A stretch of 64,000 nucleotides of DNA from Burkholderia sp. (GTDB lineage Bacteria; Pseudomonadota; Gammaproteobacteria; Burkholderiales; Burkholderiaceae). Below the pieces are notes generated by a model, which saw only the letters and a program-made list of their open reading frames with translations, made no database searches and was not told the origin of the DNA. The position numbers and the translations under genes were made by a program. Location of the stretch: the NCBI GenBank assembly GCA_040954445.1, contig CP144361.1, positions 806,001 to 870,000 on the forward strand. The letters are read 5' to 3'. Positions 1-9,551 of this stretch are shown piece by piece. Every line of letters begins with the position of its first letter. The first letter of the stretch is position 1.

Positions 1-256
1 TCTGACCCACCGCGGCAGCGGCCTGCAGCTCGTCGATCTCGCGCGGCGGCTTGTGCCAGCCGAGCTGCTGTATGCCCGCGGCGATCGCGCCTGAACTGAC
101 CAGAACGACCTTCTTGCCGACCTCGCGCAGGGCCGCGATCTGTGCCGCCCAACGACCGATCGCCGCATGATCGAGTTCACGCCCGTCGTTGGTGACGAGG
201 CTGGAACCCACTTTCACAATTAATCGCTTCGAATCGGCGATGATCGAACGTGTCAT
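1..256 (-). CDS. proB: Glutamate 5-kinase, N-terminal part (cut by window edge)
   Basis: Catalyses ATP-dependent phosphorylation of L-glutamate, the first step of proline synthesis, in the cytoplasm. The 85 visible codons read [19 protein letters not shown] and include the amino-acid-kinase nucleotide-binding segment ([10 protein letters not shown], residues 14-23) and [12 protein letters not shown] (about residues 51-62), both typical of ProB. The rest lies beyond the left edge. The start is supported by AGGAG 6-7 nt upstream (263-267). An IS630-type repeat begins about 10 bp upstream of that ribosome site, so any native promoter or upstream partner has been cut away. In Burkholderia proB normally follows obgE, which is not seen here. 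Confidence 0.93.
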   Translation of the reverse strand, partial: MTRSIIADSKRLIVKVGSSLVTNDGRELDHAAIGRWAAQIAALREVGKKVVLVSSGAIAAGIQQLGWHKPPREIDELQAAAAVGQ

Positions 257-276
257 ACGCTAACTCCTGTCGGCGT

Positions 277-352
277 TATTGATCCGCCATTCGTGATCTT
301 GCAATTGGAAAATCGTCCCTCATGTCTCGTTTTCCCATGCCTATCGCATGGG
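277..352. repeat. IS630-derived palindromic MITE, truncated
   Basis: Starts TATTGATCCGCC and runs through a section containing GTCTCGTTTTCCCATG, the same sequence as the complete elements at 42782-42898 and 54391-54510. Its distal arm is removed by the IS903-type copy starting at 353. Confidence 0.75.
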
Positions 353-1188
353 AGCGTTGTTGCATAAACCGAGCGAGATACGTTGACATTTACGCGCAAC
401 GGTCGCGGGGTCAGCCCCCTATCAAGTCACGTTCCAGAGTATAAATACCTAATTTTTCCAAGAAAATGCACAAGGACATATACAAGACAAGTGAGCCGAA
501 GGCGCGCTACCGTGTGAGGAATTGGGCGGCCTTATAATTAAGGCCTGATCAACTGGGGAACGTGACGATATGGATAGATGAAGCAGTCCTTGCCAGAATA
601 CCCGACTGCATACCCACGCGTGGTCGCCCATGTCTATACGGCGATACGCTGATTCAGGCATTACGTGGCGTGAAGACCGTCTATCGACTGACGTTGCGCA
701 CCCTGCAAGGTTTCACCCAAAGTCTGCGCGATCTGGCCTGCCCGAGCTTGCCGGTGCCGAATTACACCACGCTCTTCGCCGGGCAAAAACGCTTGATGTC
801 GAATTGCCGAGCCTTCGCGACAAGCGAACCAATCGCTTTCATTGGTGGTGATGGTGCCTACGAGGCGTTGTTGCATAAATCGAGTGTGAGGACGCAATAG
901 CATCGACTGGCATAATTTCAGGCGATACGAACGGATTGCGGACGAGCGAGGTCCGCAATCCGTTCGTATCGCCTGAAATTATGCCAGTCGATGCTATTGC
1001 GTCCTCACACTCGATTTATGCAACAACGCCCATGCGATGTATCGGTTTAGGACGCTCACTGGCAACCGTCCCTGGACGCGTCGGCGTAATCAACCGCATT
1101 GGTGGACCTCGCTCATCCGCAATCCGTTCATATCGCCTGAAATTATCGATGCCATGCGTCTTCACCTTCGATTTATACGCAAGAACGT
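353..1188 (+). mobile_element. IS5 family (IS903 subgroup) copy, decayed and rearranged
   Basis: The left end (GCGTTGTTGCATAAACCGAG) is followed by the transposase 5' part, read in pieces from about 467 to 863 with stops and shifts. It is interrupted by a perfect IS-end palindrome (864-1030). The transposase 3' end then resumes (MYRFRTLTG, from 1034) down to a degenerate right end near 1188. The central catalytic region is missing, so it is non-functional. Confidence 0.85.
864..1030. repeat. Perfect palindrome made of two IS903-type right ends
   Basis: Starts GGCGTTGTTGCATAAATCGA and ends in its exact reverse complement. The arms are the last ~84 bp of the IS (GTGAGGACGCAATAGCATCG inward) joined head to head at GCGAGGTCCGC. 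No coding capacity and no matching flanking 9-mers are seen. It sits inside a decayed IS copy. Confidence 0.85.
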
Positions 1189-1226
1189 CTTTCGACGATC
1201 AGGTACCGCGGAGCGTGCCTCGGAAT

Positions 1227-1538
1227 TCAGGCGGCGACGAACAGTTGCTGCAGTTCGCCTGACTGGTACATCTCCATCATGATGTCCGAGCCTCCGACGA
1301 ATTCGCCCTTTACGTAGAGCTGGGGGATTGTCGGCCAGTTCGAAAAGCTCTTGATCCCTTGGCGGATTTCGTCGTCTTCGAGCACGTTGACAGTCTTGAT
1401 CTGCTCGACGCCGCAGGCCTTCAAGACCTGGATTGCGCGGCCCGAGAAGCCGCACATCGGGAACTGAACGGTGCCCTTCATGAAGAGCACGACTGGGTTT
1501 TCGTCGACGATTTGCTTGATGTGTTGTTGAATATCCAT
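1227..1538 (-). CDS. grxD: Monothiol glutaredoxin (Grx4 family)
   Basis: A 103-residue CGFS-type glutaredoxin, involved in Fe-S cluster carriage and delivery in the cytosol. It has the monothiol active site CGFS at residues 29-32 after KGTVQFPM, the glutathione-contacting WPTIPQLYV segment (about 68-76) and the GGSD motif (about 82-85). Length is normal for GrxD. Start chosen at MDIQQHIK; the longer reading frame upstream has no family similarity. It is the last gene of the hemA-prfA-prmC-grxD run, 134 bp after prmC, an order usual in Burkholderia. IS903-type DNA lies 38 bp beyond its stop. Confidence 0.95.
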   Translation of the reverse strand: MDIQQHIKQIVDENPVVLFMKGTVQFPMCGFSGRAIQVLKACGVEQIKTVNVLEDDEIRQGIKSFSNWPTIPQLYVKGEFVGGSDIMMEMYQSGELQQLFVAA

Positions 1539-1643
1539 GATAAACCTTGTACTGATGCGGAGCATAAAGCTGAAATAGTACTGGATTTCGGCAGGGCCGG
1601 CGGAGAATCCTCGGTCGAAAGCAGCGGAGCGCGGTTGATTTGC

Positions 1644-1663
1644 CGCAGGGGGGTAACCCTGCG
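1644..1663 (-). terminator. Hairpin between prmC and grxD
   Basis: CGCAGGG and CCCTGCG form a 7-bp GC-rich stem with a 6-nt loop, 9 bp beyond the prmC stop. No T-run follows, so it may be an attenuator or mRNA end rather than a full intrinsic terminator. Confidence 0.35.
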
Positions 1664-1672
1664 CCAGCACTT

Positions 1673-2521
1673 TTAGCCGGATAGGCGACCGCCGGTGCAG
1701 CGCTCGATCCCAGCCAGATCGGTGAGCGAGGCTACCGCCTCGAAGCCGGCGGTGGCTAGGATCGTACGCACCGCCTCGGCCTGGTGGTAGCCGTGCTCGA
1801 TCCAGAGCGCGCCGCGCGGCAGCAGGAAAGCCGGCGCGCCGGTGGTGATAGTTCGGATCGCGGCGAGGCCGTCGGCTTCGTCGGTCAGCGCACCGCGCGG
1901 CTCGAAGCGCAGGTCGCCTTGCCCAAGATGCGGATCCCGACAGGCAATATAGGGTGGGTTGCTGACGATCGCGTGAAAGCGCCATGCCGGATCGAGTGCG
2001 CTATACCAGTCACTTTCCAGGAACTGCACGGTACCGCCCGGGCGTGCTGGATCGAGCAGCCTGGCCGCGTTGCCGCCCGCTACCGCCAGCGCAGCGACCG
2101 AGCGGTCGAGTGCCCGGACGTGTGCGTCGGGCCGCATCGAGGCGATCGCGACCGCCACCGCGCCGCTGCCGGTAGCGAGGTCGAGCACGTCCGGCGCGGC
2201 GATGCCCTCGATTGTGTCGAGCGTAGTCTGCACCAGCAGCTCGGTATCGGGGCGCGGGATCAGCACATCGGGCGTGACCGCGAATGTGAGCCCAAAGAAC
2301 TCGCGCGAGCCCACTAGTTGCGCCACTGGCTCTCCGGCTAGGCGCCGCGCAGCGAGCGCGAGGTAGCGCTCGGCGTCGGTTGCTGCGAGCGGCGCGTCGG
2401 CACGCGTGATCAGCTGGGTACGCGTCCAGCCCAGCGCGTAGGCAAGCAGGATCCGTGCGTCGATAGCATCGAGCGGCGTGGCGCGTAGCAGCTTGGCGGC
2501 GGTGGCGGGCGAGGGGGTCAT
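1673..2521 (-). CDS. prmC: Release factor glutamine methyltransferase
   Basis: SAM-dependent N5-methylation of the glutamine in the GGQ motif of release factors RF1 and RF2. 282 residues, usual length. The N-terminal helical domain is followed by a Rossmann methyltransferase domain: motif I VLDLATGSGAVAVA (about 115-128) and the catalytic NPPY motif (VSNPPYIA, about 187-194). It lies 15 bp downstream of prfA, whose product is its substrate, so the two are almost certainly co-transcribed. No frameshift seen. Confidence 0.95.
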   Translation of the reverse strand: MTPSPATAAKLLRATPLDAIDARILLAYALGWTRTQLITRADAPLAATDAERYLALAARRLAGEPVAQLVGSREFFGLTFAVTPDVLIPRPDTELLVQTTLDTIEGIAAPDVLDLATGSGAVAVAIASMRPDAHVRALDRSVAALAVAGGNAARLLDPARPGGTVQFLESDWYSALDPAWRFHAIVSNPPYIACRDPHLGQGDLRFEPRGALTDEADGLAAIRTITTGAPAFLLPRGALWIEHGYHQAEAVRTILATAGFEAVASLTDLAGIERCTGGRLSG

Positions 2522-2536
2522 GAGAACGCGCGCCGC

Positions 2537-3619
2537 TCAGTCGTGTTCGCTGAGTGAGGCCAGTAGCTCGGTCTGGTGCTCGCTGATGAGGGGCGCGATT
2601 ATCTCGTCGAGATCCCCATCCATCAGGACCTCGAGCTTATAGCACGTGAGGTTGATACGGTGGTCGGTCATCCGGCCCTGCGGAAAGTTATAGGTACGGA
2701 TCCGCTCCGAGCGGTCGCCCGAGCCGATGAGGCTCTTGCGATTAGCCGCCTCCTTGGCGTGCTGCTCGTGGTGCTGCTTGTCCTTGATGCGTGCCGCCAG
2801 AACCTTCAGCGCGCGTTCTTTGTTCTTGTGCTGCGAGCGGTCGTCCTGGCACTCCACCACGATGCCAGTCGGCAGGTGGGTGACACGCACCGCTGAATCG
2901 GTCTTGTTGATGTGCTGGCCGCCCGCGCCCGAGGCGCGGAAGGTGTCGATACGCAGGTCAACCGGATTGATTGCAACCTCCGCGATCTCATCGGCCTCGG
3001 GCATGACCGCCACGGTACACGCCGAGGTGTGGATACGGCCCTGCGTCTCGGTGGACGGAACGCGCTGCACGCGATGGCCGCCCGATTCGAACTTTAGACG
3101 CGAATACGCGCCCTGGCCCGCGATGCGCACGATCACTTCCTTGTAGCCGCCTAGGTCCGAGGCGCTCTCCGACATCATCTCGACCTGCCAGCGCTGCCGT
3201 TCGGCATAGCGCAGATACATGCGCAGCAGGTCGCCGGCGAACAACGTCGATTCGTCGCCGCCAGTGCCGGCGCGAATTTCTAGGAAGATGTTGCGCTCGT
3301 CGTTGGGATCGCACGGCAGCAGCATTTTTTGTAGCTCGGTCTCCAACCGAGCCATGCGCTCGCGCGCTTTGCAGATTTCTTCTTCCGCGAACTCGTGCAT
3401 CGAGGCGTCTGATAGCAGTTCCTGGGCGGTCACCTCGTCGCCACGTGCGAGGCGCCACTGCGCGTAGTGGTCGACCACTGGGCCGATTTCCGCGTGTTCG
3501 CGGGTCAGCTTGCGGTACTTGTCGAGATCAGCGGTGACGTTCTCTCGGCTCAGCAGTTCATTCAGTTCAGCCAGCCGGTTCGAGAGCTGGTCGAGCTTGC
3601 TTTGCATGCTCGTTTTCAT
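2537..3619 (-). CDS. prfA: Peptide chain release factor 1
   Basis: Ends translation at UAG and UAA on the ribosome. 360 residues, normal length, starting [16 protein letters not shown]. The peptidyl-hydrolase GGQ motif is intact ([14 protein letters not shown], about 227-240), as is the GTGGDES segment (about 117-123). The stop-codon-recognition tripeptide, PAT or PVT in most RF1 proteins, reads PST here ([13 protein letters not shown]). This keeps the flanking Pro and Thr, so function is probably retained. It lies between hemA and prmC; prmC methylates this protein. Confidence 0.96.
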   Translation of the reverse strand: MKTSMQSKLDQLSNRLAELNELLSRENVTADLDKYRKLTREHAEIGPVVDHYAQWRLARGDEVTAQELLSDASMHEFAEEEICKARERMARLETELQKMLLPCDPNDERNIFLEIRAGTGGDESTLFAGDLLRMYLRYAERQRWQVEMMSESASDLGGYKEVIVRIAGQGAYSRLKFESGGHRVQRVPSTETQGRIHTSACTVAVMPEADEIAEVAINPVDLRIDTFRASGAGGQHINKTDSAVRVTHLPTGIVVECQDDRSQHKNKERALKVLAARIKDKQHHEQHAKEAANRKSLIGSGDRSERIRTYNFPQGRMTDHRINLTCYKLEVLMDGDLDEIIAPLISEHQTELLASLSEHD

Positions 3620-3704
3620 GATGTAGAGCGACGCTCCCGGGCGAGGATTCGAAAAGAAAAGCGAAAGGCGACCGCAGCGCCGCGAGAGGGTCGGGTCGCT
3701 ACCA

Positions 3705-4991
3705 CTAGTGGTCGGCGCGCGGGCCGTGTGCGTAGAAACCGCGCATCAGGTCGATTAGCTGGTCGCGCTCGGTGCCGCTGGTGCGGTTCAGCGCCCTAGT
3801 CGGGCCGTGGATCAGCTTGTTGGTGAGCGCCTGTGACAGCGCGTCGAGCACCGCAGCTGGATCGTCGCCGCGCGCCAGCATTTTCTCCGCGCGCTCGAGC
3901 TCAGCGCGGCGCAGGGCGTCGGCCTGGGTATGCATATGGCGGATGATCGGTACCACGCTGCGCGTGTCGATCCACTGCATGAAGTTCTGCACGCGCATCT
4001 CGATGATTGCCTCGGCCTGCGCCACGGCGGCCTGCCGCGAGGCATTGCCCTCGCGCACGATCGCGCCGAGATCGTCGACTGTGTAAAGGAACACATCCTT
4101 GAGCTTGCCTACTTCCTGCTCGATGTCGCGCGGCACAGCTAGGTCGACCATGAAGATCGGTCGGTGGCGGCGCGCCTTCACCGCGCGCTCTACCGCGTTC
4201 AGGCTGATGATCGGCAGGGTGGATGCGGTGCAGGATACGATGCTGTCGAATTCGTGCATGCGCGCGGACAGGTCAGCCAGCGGCATGGCGCGACCGCCGA
4301 CGCGCTCGGCCAACCTGGCACCGCGCTCGGCGGTGCGGTTAGCGATCATCAGTTCGCACGGGCCTTGCGCGGCGAAGTGGGTGGCGCACAGCTCGATCAT
4401 CTCGCCGGCGCCGATGAACAGCACCTTTTGGTCCGCAATGCTTTCGAAGATACGCTGTGCTAAGCGCATCGCAGCGGCGGCCATCGACACCGACTGGGCG
4501 CCGATCTCAGTAGTGCTGCGCACTTCCTTGGCGACCGCGAAGGTGCGCTGGAACAACTGGTGCAGGTAGGTGCCGAGCGCTCCAGCCTCGGAGGCGGTGC
4601 GTACCGCGTTCTTCATCTGGCTGACGATCTGGGTTTCGCCGAGCACCATGGAATCGAGGCCGGATGCAACACGGAATGCGTGGCGGACAGCCGCAGATTG
4701 CGGCAGTGCATAGACATGCGGCGCGAGCTCTTCGGCGGGAATACCGTGGAACTTGGCCAGCCAGCGCACCGCGGCATCGCGCGCGTCGCGATCGCTGGTC
4801 GCGCAGTACAGCTCGGTGCGGTTGCAGGTGGAGAGGATCGCAGCTTCAGGTGCATTCGGCGCCTGGCACCCTAGAAACACGCCGTTCAGGGTAGACAGGG
4901 CAGGCTTGATCTGTTCGAGCGGAAACGCCACTCGTTCGCGCAAGGCGACAGGTGCCGTGTAGTGATTGATTCCGATCGTGAGGAGCTGCAT
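3705..4991 (-). CDS. hemA: Glutamyl-tRNA reductase
   Basis: NADPH-dependent reduction of glutamyl-tRNA(Glu) to glutamate-1-semialdehyde, first committed step of C5 haem synthesis. 428 residues, normal length. The catalytic cysteine lies in [11 protein letters not shown] (about 53-63). [12 protein letters not shown] (about 110-121) and the NADP-binding [12 protein letters not shown] are conserved, and the C-terminal dimerisation helices are complete. It heads the hemA-prfA-prmC-grxD run. No strong ribosome site is visible before ATG (upstream is CCTCCCGGGAT). Confidence 0.96.
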   Translation of the reverse strand: MQLLTIGINHYTAPVALRERVAFPLEQIKPALSTLNGVFLGCQAPNAPEAAILSTCNRTELYCATSDRDARDAAVRWLAKFHGIPAEELAPHVYALPQSAAVRHAFRVASGLDSMVLGETQIVSQMKNAVRTASEAGALGTYLHQLFQRTFAVAKEVRSTTEIGAQSVSMAAAAMRLAQRIFESIADQKVLFIGAGEMIELCATHFAAQGPCELMIANRTAERGARLAERVGGRAMPLADLSARMHEFDSIVSCTASTLPIISLNAVERAVKARRHRPIFMVDLAVPRDIEQEVGKLKDVFLYTVDDLGAIVREGNASRQAAVAQAEAIIEMRVQNFMQWIDTRSVVPIIRHMHTQADALRRAELERAEKMLARGDDPAAVLDALSQALTNKLIHGPTRALNRTSGTERDQLIDLMRGFYAHGPRADH

Positions 4992-5019
4992 ATCCCGGGA
5001 GGCTATCGTTTATTTTCGT

Positions 5020-5046
5020 ATTATAGCGTCTTGCCACTTTTGTCAC
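5020..5046 (-). promoter_or_regulatory. Candidate hemA promoter
   Basis: On the minus strand a perfect -10 TATAAT (5020-5025) is preceded by GTGACA (5041-5046) as -35, with a short 15-bp spacer. It lies about 30 bp upstream of the hemA start. The remaining ~230 bp up to the IS at 5279 hold no gene I recognise. Confidence 0.45.
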
Positions 5047-5278
5047 CGCCAAGGCCTGGGCGTGAATGCCGGGCTGGCTGCCCCTCGACCGGGGCAATGT
5101 TCCACAAGTCCCGCCAGGGACGCTCTTCCGAGCCTTCCGACCCTCGGCCGACGCGCGCTTGGGTGCCGCCAACACCTTATTCATGACAGGGTGGCGCAAC
5201 TCCAAGTCGCAGCAGTCGACCAGTTCGCCGATTGGAGGGTACGATGCGCTAGAAGCCGTTGATTGGCAACCGTCTGTG

Positions 5279-5789
5279 ACGTTGTTGCATAAATCGAGCG
5301 TGAGGACGCAATGGAACGGATTGCGGGCCTTGCTCGTCCGCAATCCGTGCATATCGCTTGAAATTGTGCCCGTCAATGCTATTGCGTCTTCACCCTCGAT
5401 TTACGCAACAACGCCATGTCCTTGTACATTTTCTTTGAAAATTAGGCAATTACTCTGGAATCTGACTTGATAGGGGGCTGGCCACGGCGACCGTGGTGCG
5501 TAAACGTCAACCGATCTCGCTCGATTTATGCAACGCCGCCTCCGGCGACAGAGCGTGGTGTAATTCGGCACCGGCAACCTCGGGAAGGCCAGATCGCGTA
5601 GACTTTGGGTAAAACCTTGCAGGGCACGCAAAATCAATCGATAGATTGTCTTCACGCCAAGTAATGCCTGAATCAACGTATCGCCGTATAGACGCGGCGA
5701 GCACGCGTTGGTATGGCGTCGGGTATTCTGGAAAGGACGGCTTCATCTATTCAAATCGTCATGTTCCCCGGTTGATCAGGCCCGCCTTA
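5279..5789 (-). mobile_element. IS903-type composite: end palindrome plus 5' transposase fragment
   Basis: 5279-5414 is a right-end/right-end palindrome like that at 864-1030, but imperfect. 5415-5537 is a reversed left end, and 5538-5789 carries the first ~80 codons of the transposase in reverse. Only pieces remain, with shifts and stops. It ends at a short TATTGATA palindrome. Confidence 0.8.
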
Positions 5790-5812
5790 TTGATACGACT
5801 TTCATATCAATA
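5788..5812. repeat. IS630-tip micro-palindrome
   Basis: TATTGATACGA and TCATATCAATA frame a 25-bp near-palindrome bounded by TA. It belongs to the same class as the TA-flanked insertions at 26258, 32230, 49841 and 51322. The ~280 bp that follow (5813-6089) contain no gene I recognise. Confidence 0.55.
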
Positions 5813-6089
5813 TGCAACCACGTCTCTCAAAGGTGGAGATCTTCGGAAACCCGGGCCGATTCAATCCAGCCCCTTTACGTGATGGAAATAGACGGGGTCG
5901 GCACGCCAGGCGGGCGCGTCCACAACAAGGGGTTGGGTGACGGTTTCCGGACCGTGCTGGATTTGCCGACTGCAAGCACCGAGCTTCCGTCGACCTGCCG
6001 GATGACGCGCCCCCATCAGGCCTTTGCCGAAGTAATGGCACTTGCAGGCGTGGGGAAGGGCTGGCCCGGCAAGAGGGTTATGTTATAAT

Positions 6090-6560
6090 ATCAATTCACT
6101 AAAAAGTTCTTCGAGTCTGATTCTTCGCCGCTGGCGGCGTAAGCCGCGGGGAATGAGCGCATGTGTTCACAGCAGCGAAAACGTTACGCTGTTGCTGTAT
6201 TACGTAGTGCTGCCGGCGAAGTATCGAAGAGCGGTCTTTGATGACCGAGTTGACGAAGTGTTGAAAGGGATTTGTCTGAAAATTGGGCAGCGCTACCAGA
6301 TGCAATTCTGGAGATTCGGAGAGACAAGGATCATGTTCATTGTCTGGTCCAATCTGTCCCGACATACAGCGGAATGAAGATCGTGACCCCCCTCAAAAGC
6401 ATCATGGCTCGGGGGATATGCGTCCGCTCCCCTCACGTGAAGCGGACGCTGTGGGGCGATGAGTTACGGACCGATGGATATTTCGCTAGCACAGTAGGCA
6501 AGCATGGCGACGAAGAAATGACAGGTCGGTATGTCCGAGAATAAAAGCAAGAAATACAAT
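6090..6560 (+). pseudogene. IS200/IS605-family TnpA remnant (frameshifted)
   Basis: Y1 single-strand transposase relic. The first frame reads YYVVLPAKYRRAVFDDRV (from about 6190). After one missing base near 6308 the second frame continues with DKDHVHCLVQSVPTYS and DGYFASTVGKHGDEEMTGRY, typical of IS200-like TnpA (DHVH corresponds to the HUH region). A stop follows at about 6542; more decayed sequence extends to about 6570. Inactive by frameshift. Confidence 0.8.
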
Positions 6561-6612
6561 AAGCTTTATTCAGATCACCAGATCACGCCATTTTATTATT
6601 GATCTCCCCTAT

Positions 6613-6644
6613 GGGGTAGGAAACTTTAGGGGTAGGAAACTTTA
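6613..6644. repeat. Two tandem 16-bp repeats upstream of rpsO
   Basis: GGGGTAGGAAACTTTA occurs twice with no gap, about 70 bp upstream of the rpsO start. It may be slippage at the IS200 relic boundary or a leader element. Confidence 0.7.
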
Positions 6645-6711
6645 TTTGCAAGGTAGCCTTCACGGCATGGCCATGCTTCTATGTCCTCCTGTGAGTTAGA
6701 AAGGAAATCGT

Positions 6712-6981
6712 ATGTCAGTTGCAGATATCAAGAAGTCGGATGTTGTTGCTCAGTTCGCGCGTGGTACCAACGATACGGGTTCGCCTGAAGTCCAGGTCGC
6801 GCTGCTAACTTCACGTATCGTCGAACTGACGGGTCACTTCAAGACCCACACGAAGGATCACCACAGCCGCCGCGGTCTACTGCATATGGTGAGCCGCCGC
6901 CGCAAGCTGCTCGCCTACCTGAAAGGCAAGGATGCTGACCGCTATCGCGCGCTGATCGAGAAGCTGGGTCTGCGTAAGTAA
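6712..6981 (+). CDS. rpsO: 30S ribosomal protein S15
   Basis: Primary 16S rRNA-binding protein of the small subunit platform. 89 residues, exact family length, starting [12 protein letters not shown]. The helical core is conserved ([33 protein letters not shown]-terminal LIEKLGLRK). AAGGAAA lies 5 nt upstream of ATG. It is followed by a strong terminator and then pnp, the usual bacterial pairing. The normal upstream neighbourhood is replaced by IS200 and IS903 relics. Confidence 0.97.
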   Translation: MSVADIKKSDVVAQFARGTNDTGSPEVQVALLTSRIVELTGHFKTHTKDHHSRRGLLHMVSRRRKLLAYLKGKDADRYRALIEKLGLRK

Positions 6982-7005
6982 ACGGAGACGACATTCGCTT
7001 CCCGC

Positions 7006-7046
7006 AAATGCCTGTGTCAGTCCGCTGATACAGGCATTTTGTTTTT
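7006..7046 (+). terminator. Intrinsic terminator after rpsO
   Basis: AATGCCTGTGTCAG pairs with CTGATACAGGCATT around a short loop, followed by TTGTTTTT. It lies 25 bp after the rpsO stop, so pnp probably has its own promoter or depends on read-through. Confidence 0.85.
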
Positions 7047-7295
7047 CAGCGGTATGCAAGGTCTCGCCGTTGCCAGTACCGGCGGATGCCAGGTCCCCGG
7101 AGTAGCGGACCGCCATCCACCGGCCTGTGCGCCGGGTGGAGCTTTGTGTCATTCCAGCGCAGCGGTTCGCCTGCGCCAGCTACGCCTTGGAATGGCATAA
7201 AAATATCTCTCCTTCCCGTGACGCCAGGTCGCACCGTCGCCGCGCAGCGGCTCGCGCGTGGCGCATGCCATCAATGAACAAAACAAGGAGCGACC

Positions 7296-9437
7296 ATGTC
7301 TCTGTTCAATAAAGTCGTGAAAGAATTTCAGTGGGGCCAGCACAAGGTTCGTCTCGAAACGGGTGAGATCGCCCGTCAGGCGAGCGGTGCCGTAATCGTC
7401 GACGTCGAAGACACCGTGGTGCTGGCCACCGTGGTGGGTGCCAAGACCGCGAAGCCGGGCCAGGACTTCTTCCCGCTAGCTGTCGACTACTTCGAGAAGA
7501 CCTACTCAGCCGGAAAGATCCCCGGCGGCTTCTTCCGCCGCGAAGGGCGTCTATCCGAGCACGAAACGCTGACCGCGCGTCTAATCGACCGTCCACTGCG
7601 CCCGCTGTTCCCAGAAGGCTTCTACAACGAAGTCCAGGCCGTGATCCACGTACTGTCGATCAACCCGGAAGTGCCAGCTGACATCCCCGCCCTGATCGGT
7701 GCCTCAGCCGCGCTGGCCATCTCCGGCCTGCCGTTCAACGGCCCAGTCGGTGCCGCGCGCGTGGCCTACATCGACAGCCAGTACGTGCTGAACCCGACGC
7801 GCGCGCAAATCAAGGTATCGAGCCTCGACCTGGTGGTCGCCGGTACAGAGCGCGCGGTGCTGATGGTCGAATCGGAAGCGCAGCAACTGCCGGAAGACGT
7901 GATGCTGGGTGCCGTGGTGTTCGGCCATGAGCAGATGCAGGTCGCGATCGATGCAATCCACGAGCTGGTGCACGTAGGCGGCAAGCCAGAGTGGGACTGG
8001 GAGCCGGTACCGAAGGACGAGGCGCTGATCGCCAGCATCACGGCTGCTGCCCAGGAGCCGCTGCTGGCCGCTTACCAGATCCGCGACAAGCAGGCCCGCT
8101 CAACCAAACTGAAGGAAATCTACGCCGCCACCTCGGCCAAGCTGGAAGCCGATGCGACCACCACCGCCGGCACGACCCGGGTCGACAAGGCCACGGTCGC
8201 TAAAGTGCTGTTCGACATCGAGGCAAAAATCGTCCGCTCGCAGATTCTGAATGGCGAGCCCCGTATCGACGGTCGTGACACGCGCACGGTCCGCCCGATC
8301 GAGATCCGTAGCGGCGTGCTGCCGCGCACCCATGGCTCGGCGCTCTTCACGCGCGGCGAGACGCAGGCGCTGGTGGTGGCCACGCTCGGAACCAAGGGCG
8401 ACCAGCAGATCATCGACGCTCTCGAAGGAGAGTACCGCGATCGCTTCATGCTCCACTACAATATGCCTCCGTTCGCGACTGGAGAAACGGGCCGCATCGG
8501 CTCGCCCAAGCGCCGCGAAATTGGTCACGGTCGCCTGGCCAAGCGCGCGCTGGGCGCGTGCCTGCCGAGCGCTGAGGAATTTGGCTACTCGATCCGAGTC
8601 GTCTCGGAAATTACCGAGTCGAATGGTTCCTCGTCGATGGCCTCGGTGTGCGGCGGCTGCCTCGCGCTGATGGATGCCGGCGTGCCGATGAAGGCGTACG
8701 TCGCTGGTATCGCGATGGGCCTGATCCTTGAAGGCAACAAATTTGCGGTATTGACCGACATCCTCGGTGACGAGGACCATCTCGGCGACATGGACTTCAA
8801 GGTTGCGGGTACCGAAGCGGGCGTAACGGCCCTACAGATGGACATCAAAATTCAGGGCATCACCAAGGAAATTATGAAGGTCGCGCTGGAGCAGGCCAAG
8901 GAAGGCCGCCTGCACATCCTCGGCAAGATAAAAGCTACCGTCTCGGGCTTGCACACCCAGCTGTCCGAGTTCGCGCCGCGCATGATTACCATCAAGATCA
9001 ATCCGGAGAAGATCCGCGACGTGATCGGCAAGGGTGGTTCGGTGATCCGCACGATGACGGAAGAGACAAGCACTACCATTGACATCTCCGACGACGGAGT
9101 CGTGACCATCGCTAGCACCAGCAACGAAGGCATGGCCGAAGCCAAGAAGCGTATCGAGCAGATCACCGCCGAAATCGAAGTCGGCCAGGTCTACGAAGGC
9201 GCGGTGCTCAAGCTGCTCGACTTCGGCGCTATCGTGCACCTGCTGTCAGGCAGGGATGGCCTGCTGCATATCTCGGAAATTGTCAACGAGCGTGTCAAGG
9301 ACATCAACGACTACCTGAAGGAAGGCCAGGTCGTGAAGGTTAAGGTGATCCAGGTCGACGAGAAGGGCCGTGTGCGCCTGTCAGCCAAGGCCCTGCTGAA
9401 CGAAGAAGCAGTCCAATCGGGCGACACGATACGGTAG
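7296..9437 (+). CDS. pnp: Polyribonucleotide nucleotidyltransferase (PNPase)
   Basis: Phosphorolytic 3'-5' exoribonuclease and degradosome component acting in mRNA turnover. 713 residues, normal length. The two RNase PH-like domains are complete: [12 protein letters not shown] near 85 and the second-domain core [16 protein letters not shown] (about 432-447). They are followed by a KH domain ([14 protein letters not shown], about 570-583) and an S1 domain ([19 protein letters not shown], about 645-663). AAGGAG lies 7 nt before ATG. The 250-bp leader contains an imperfect stem (CATTCCA at about 7150, TGGAATG at about 7189) that may correspond to the processed leader known for other pnp genes. 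About 115 bp of unassigned sequence follow before an IS. Confidence 0.97.
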   Translation: MSLFNKVVKEFQWGQHKVRLETGEIARQASGAVIVDVEDTVVLATVVGAKTAKPGQDFFPLAVDYFEKTYSAGKIPGGFFRREGRLSEHETLTARLIDRPLRPLFPEGFYNEVQAVIHVLSINPEVPADIPALIGASAALAISGLPFNGPVGAARVAYIDSQYVLNPTRAQIKVSSLDLVVAGTERAVLMVESEAQQLPEDVMLGAVVFGHEQMQVAIDAIHELVHVGGKPEWDWEPVPKDEALIASITAAAQEPLLAAYQIRDKQARSTKLKEIYAATSAKLEADATTTAGTTRVDKATVAKVLFDIEAKIVRSQILNGEPRIDGRDTRTVRPIEIRSGVLPRTHGSALFTRGETQALVVATLGTKGDQQIIDALEGEYRDRFMLHYNMPPFATGETGRIGSPKRREIGHGRLAKRALGACLPSAEEFGYSIRVVSEITESNGSSSMASVCGGCLALMDAGVPMKAYVAGIAMGLILEGNKFAVLTDILGDEDHLGDMDFKVAGTEAGVTALQMDIKIQGITKEIMKVALEQAKEGRLHILGKIKATVSGLHTQLSEFAPRMITIKINPEKIRDVIGKGGSVIRTMTEETSTTIDISDDGVVTIASTSNEGMAEAKKRIEQITAEIEVGQVYEGAVLKLLDFGAIVHLLSGRDGLLHISEIVNERVKDINDYLKEGQVVKVKVIQVDEKGRVRLSAKALLNEEAVQSGDTIR

Positions 9438-9551
9438 TAAGCGGAAAGAAAGGGGCAGGCTACGCCAGCGCGCTGGTCGTTTTCCCTGCAGGGATGGACG
9501 GGCTTGCGTCACGAATCAGCGCAGGCCTGTCCCTATCTGTCAGAATAAGAA

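Noticed and set aside
4846..5376. 176-codon frame spanning the hemA 5' end and upstream DNA
   Set aside because: It overlaps hemA out of frame and runs into IS sequence; no family resemblance in the upstream part.
5813..6089. Possible gene in the 277 bp before the IS200 relic
   Set aside because: Short frames on both strands, none with recognisable motifs or a ribosome site.
8100..8780. Open frame of 226 codons opposite pnp
   Set aside because: Antisense shadow with biased composition; pnp is unambiguous on the other strand.
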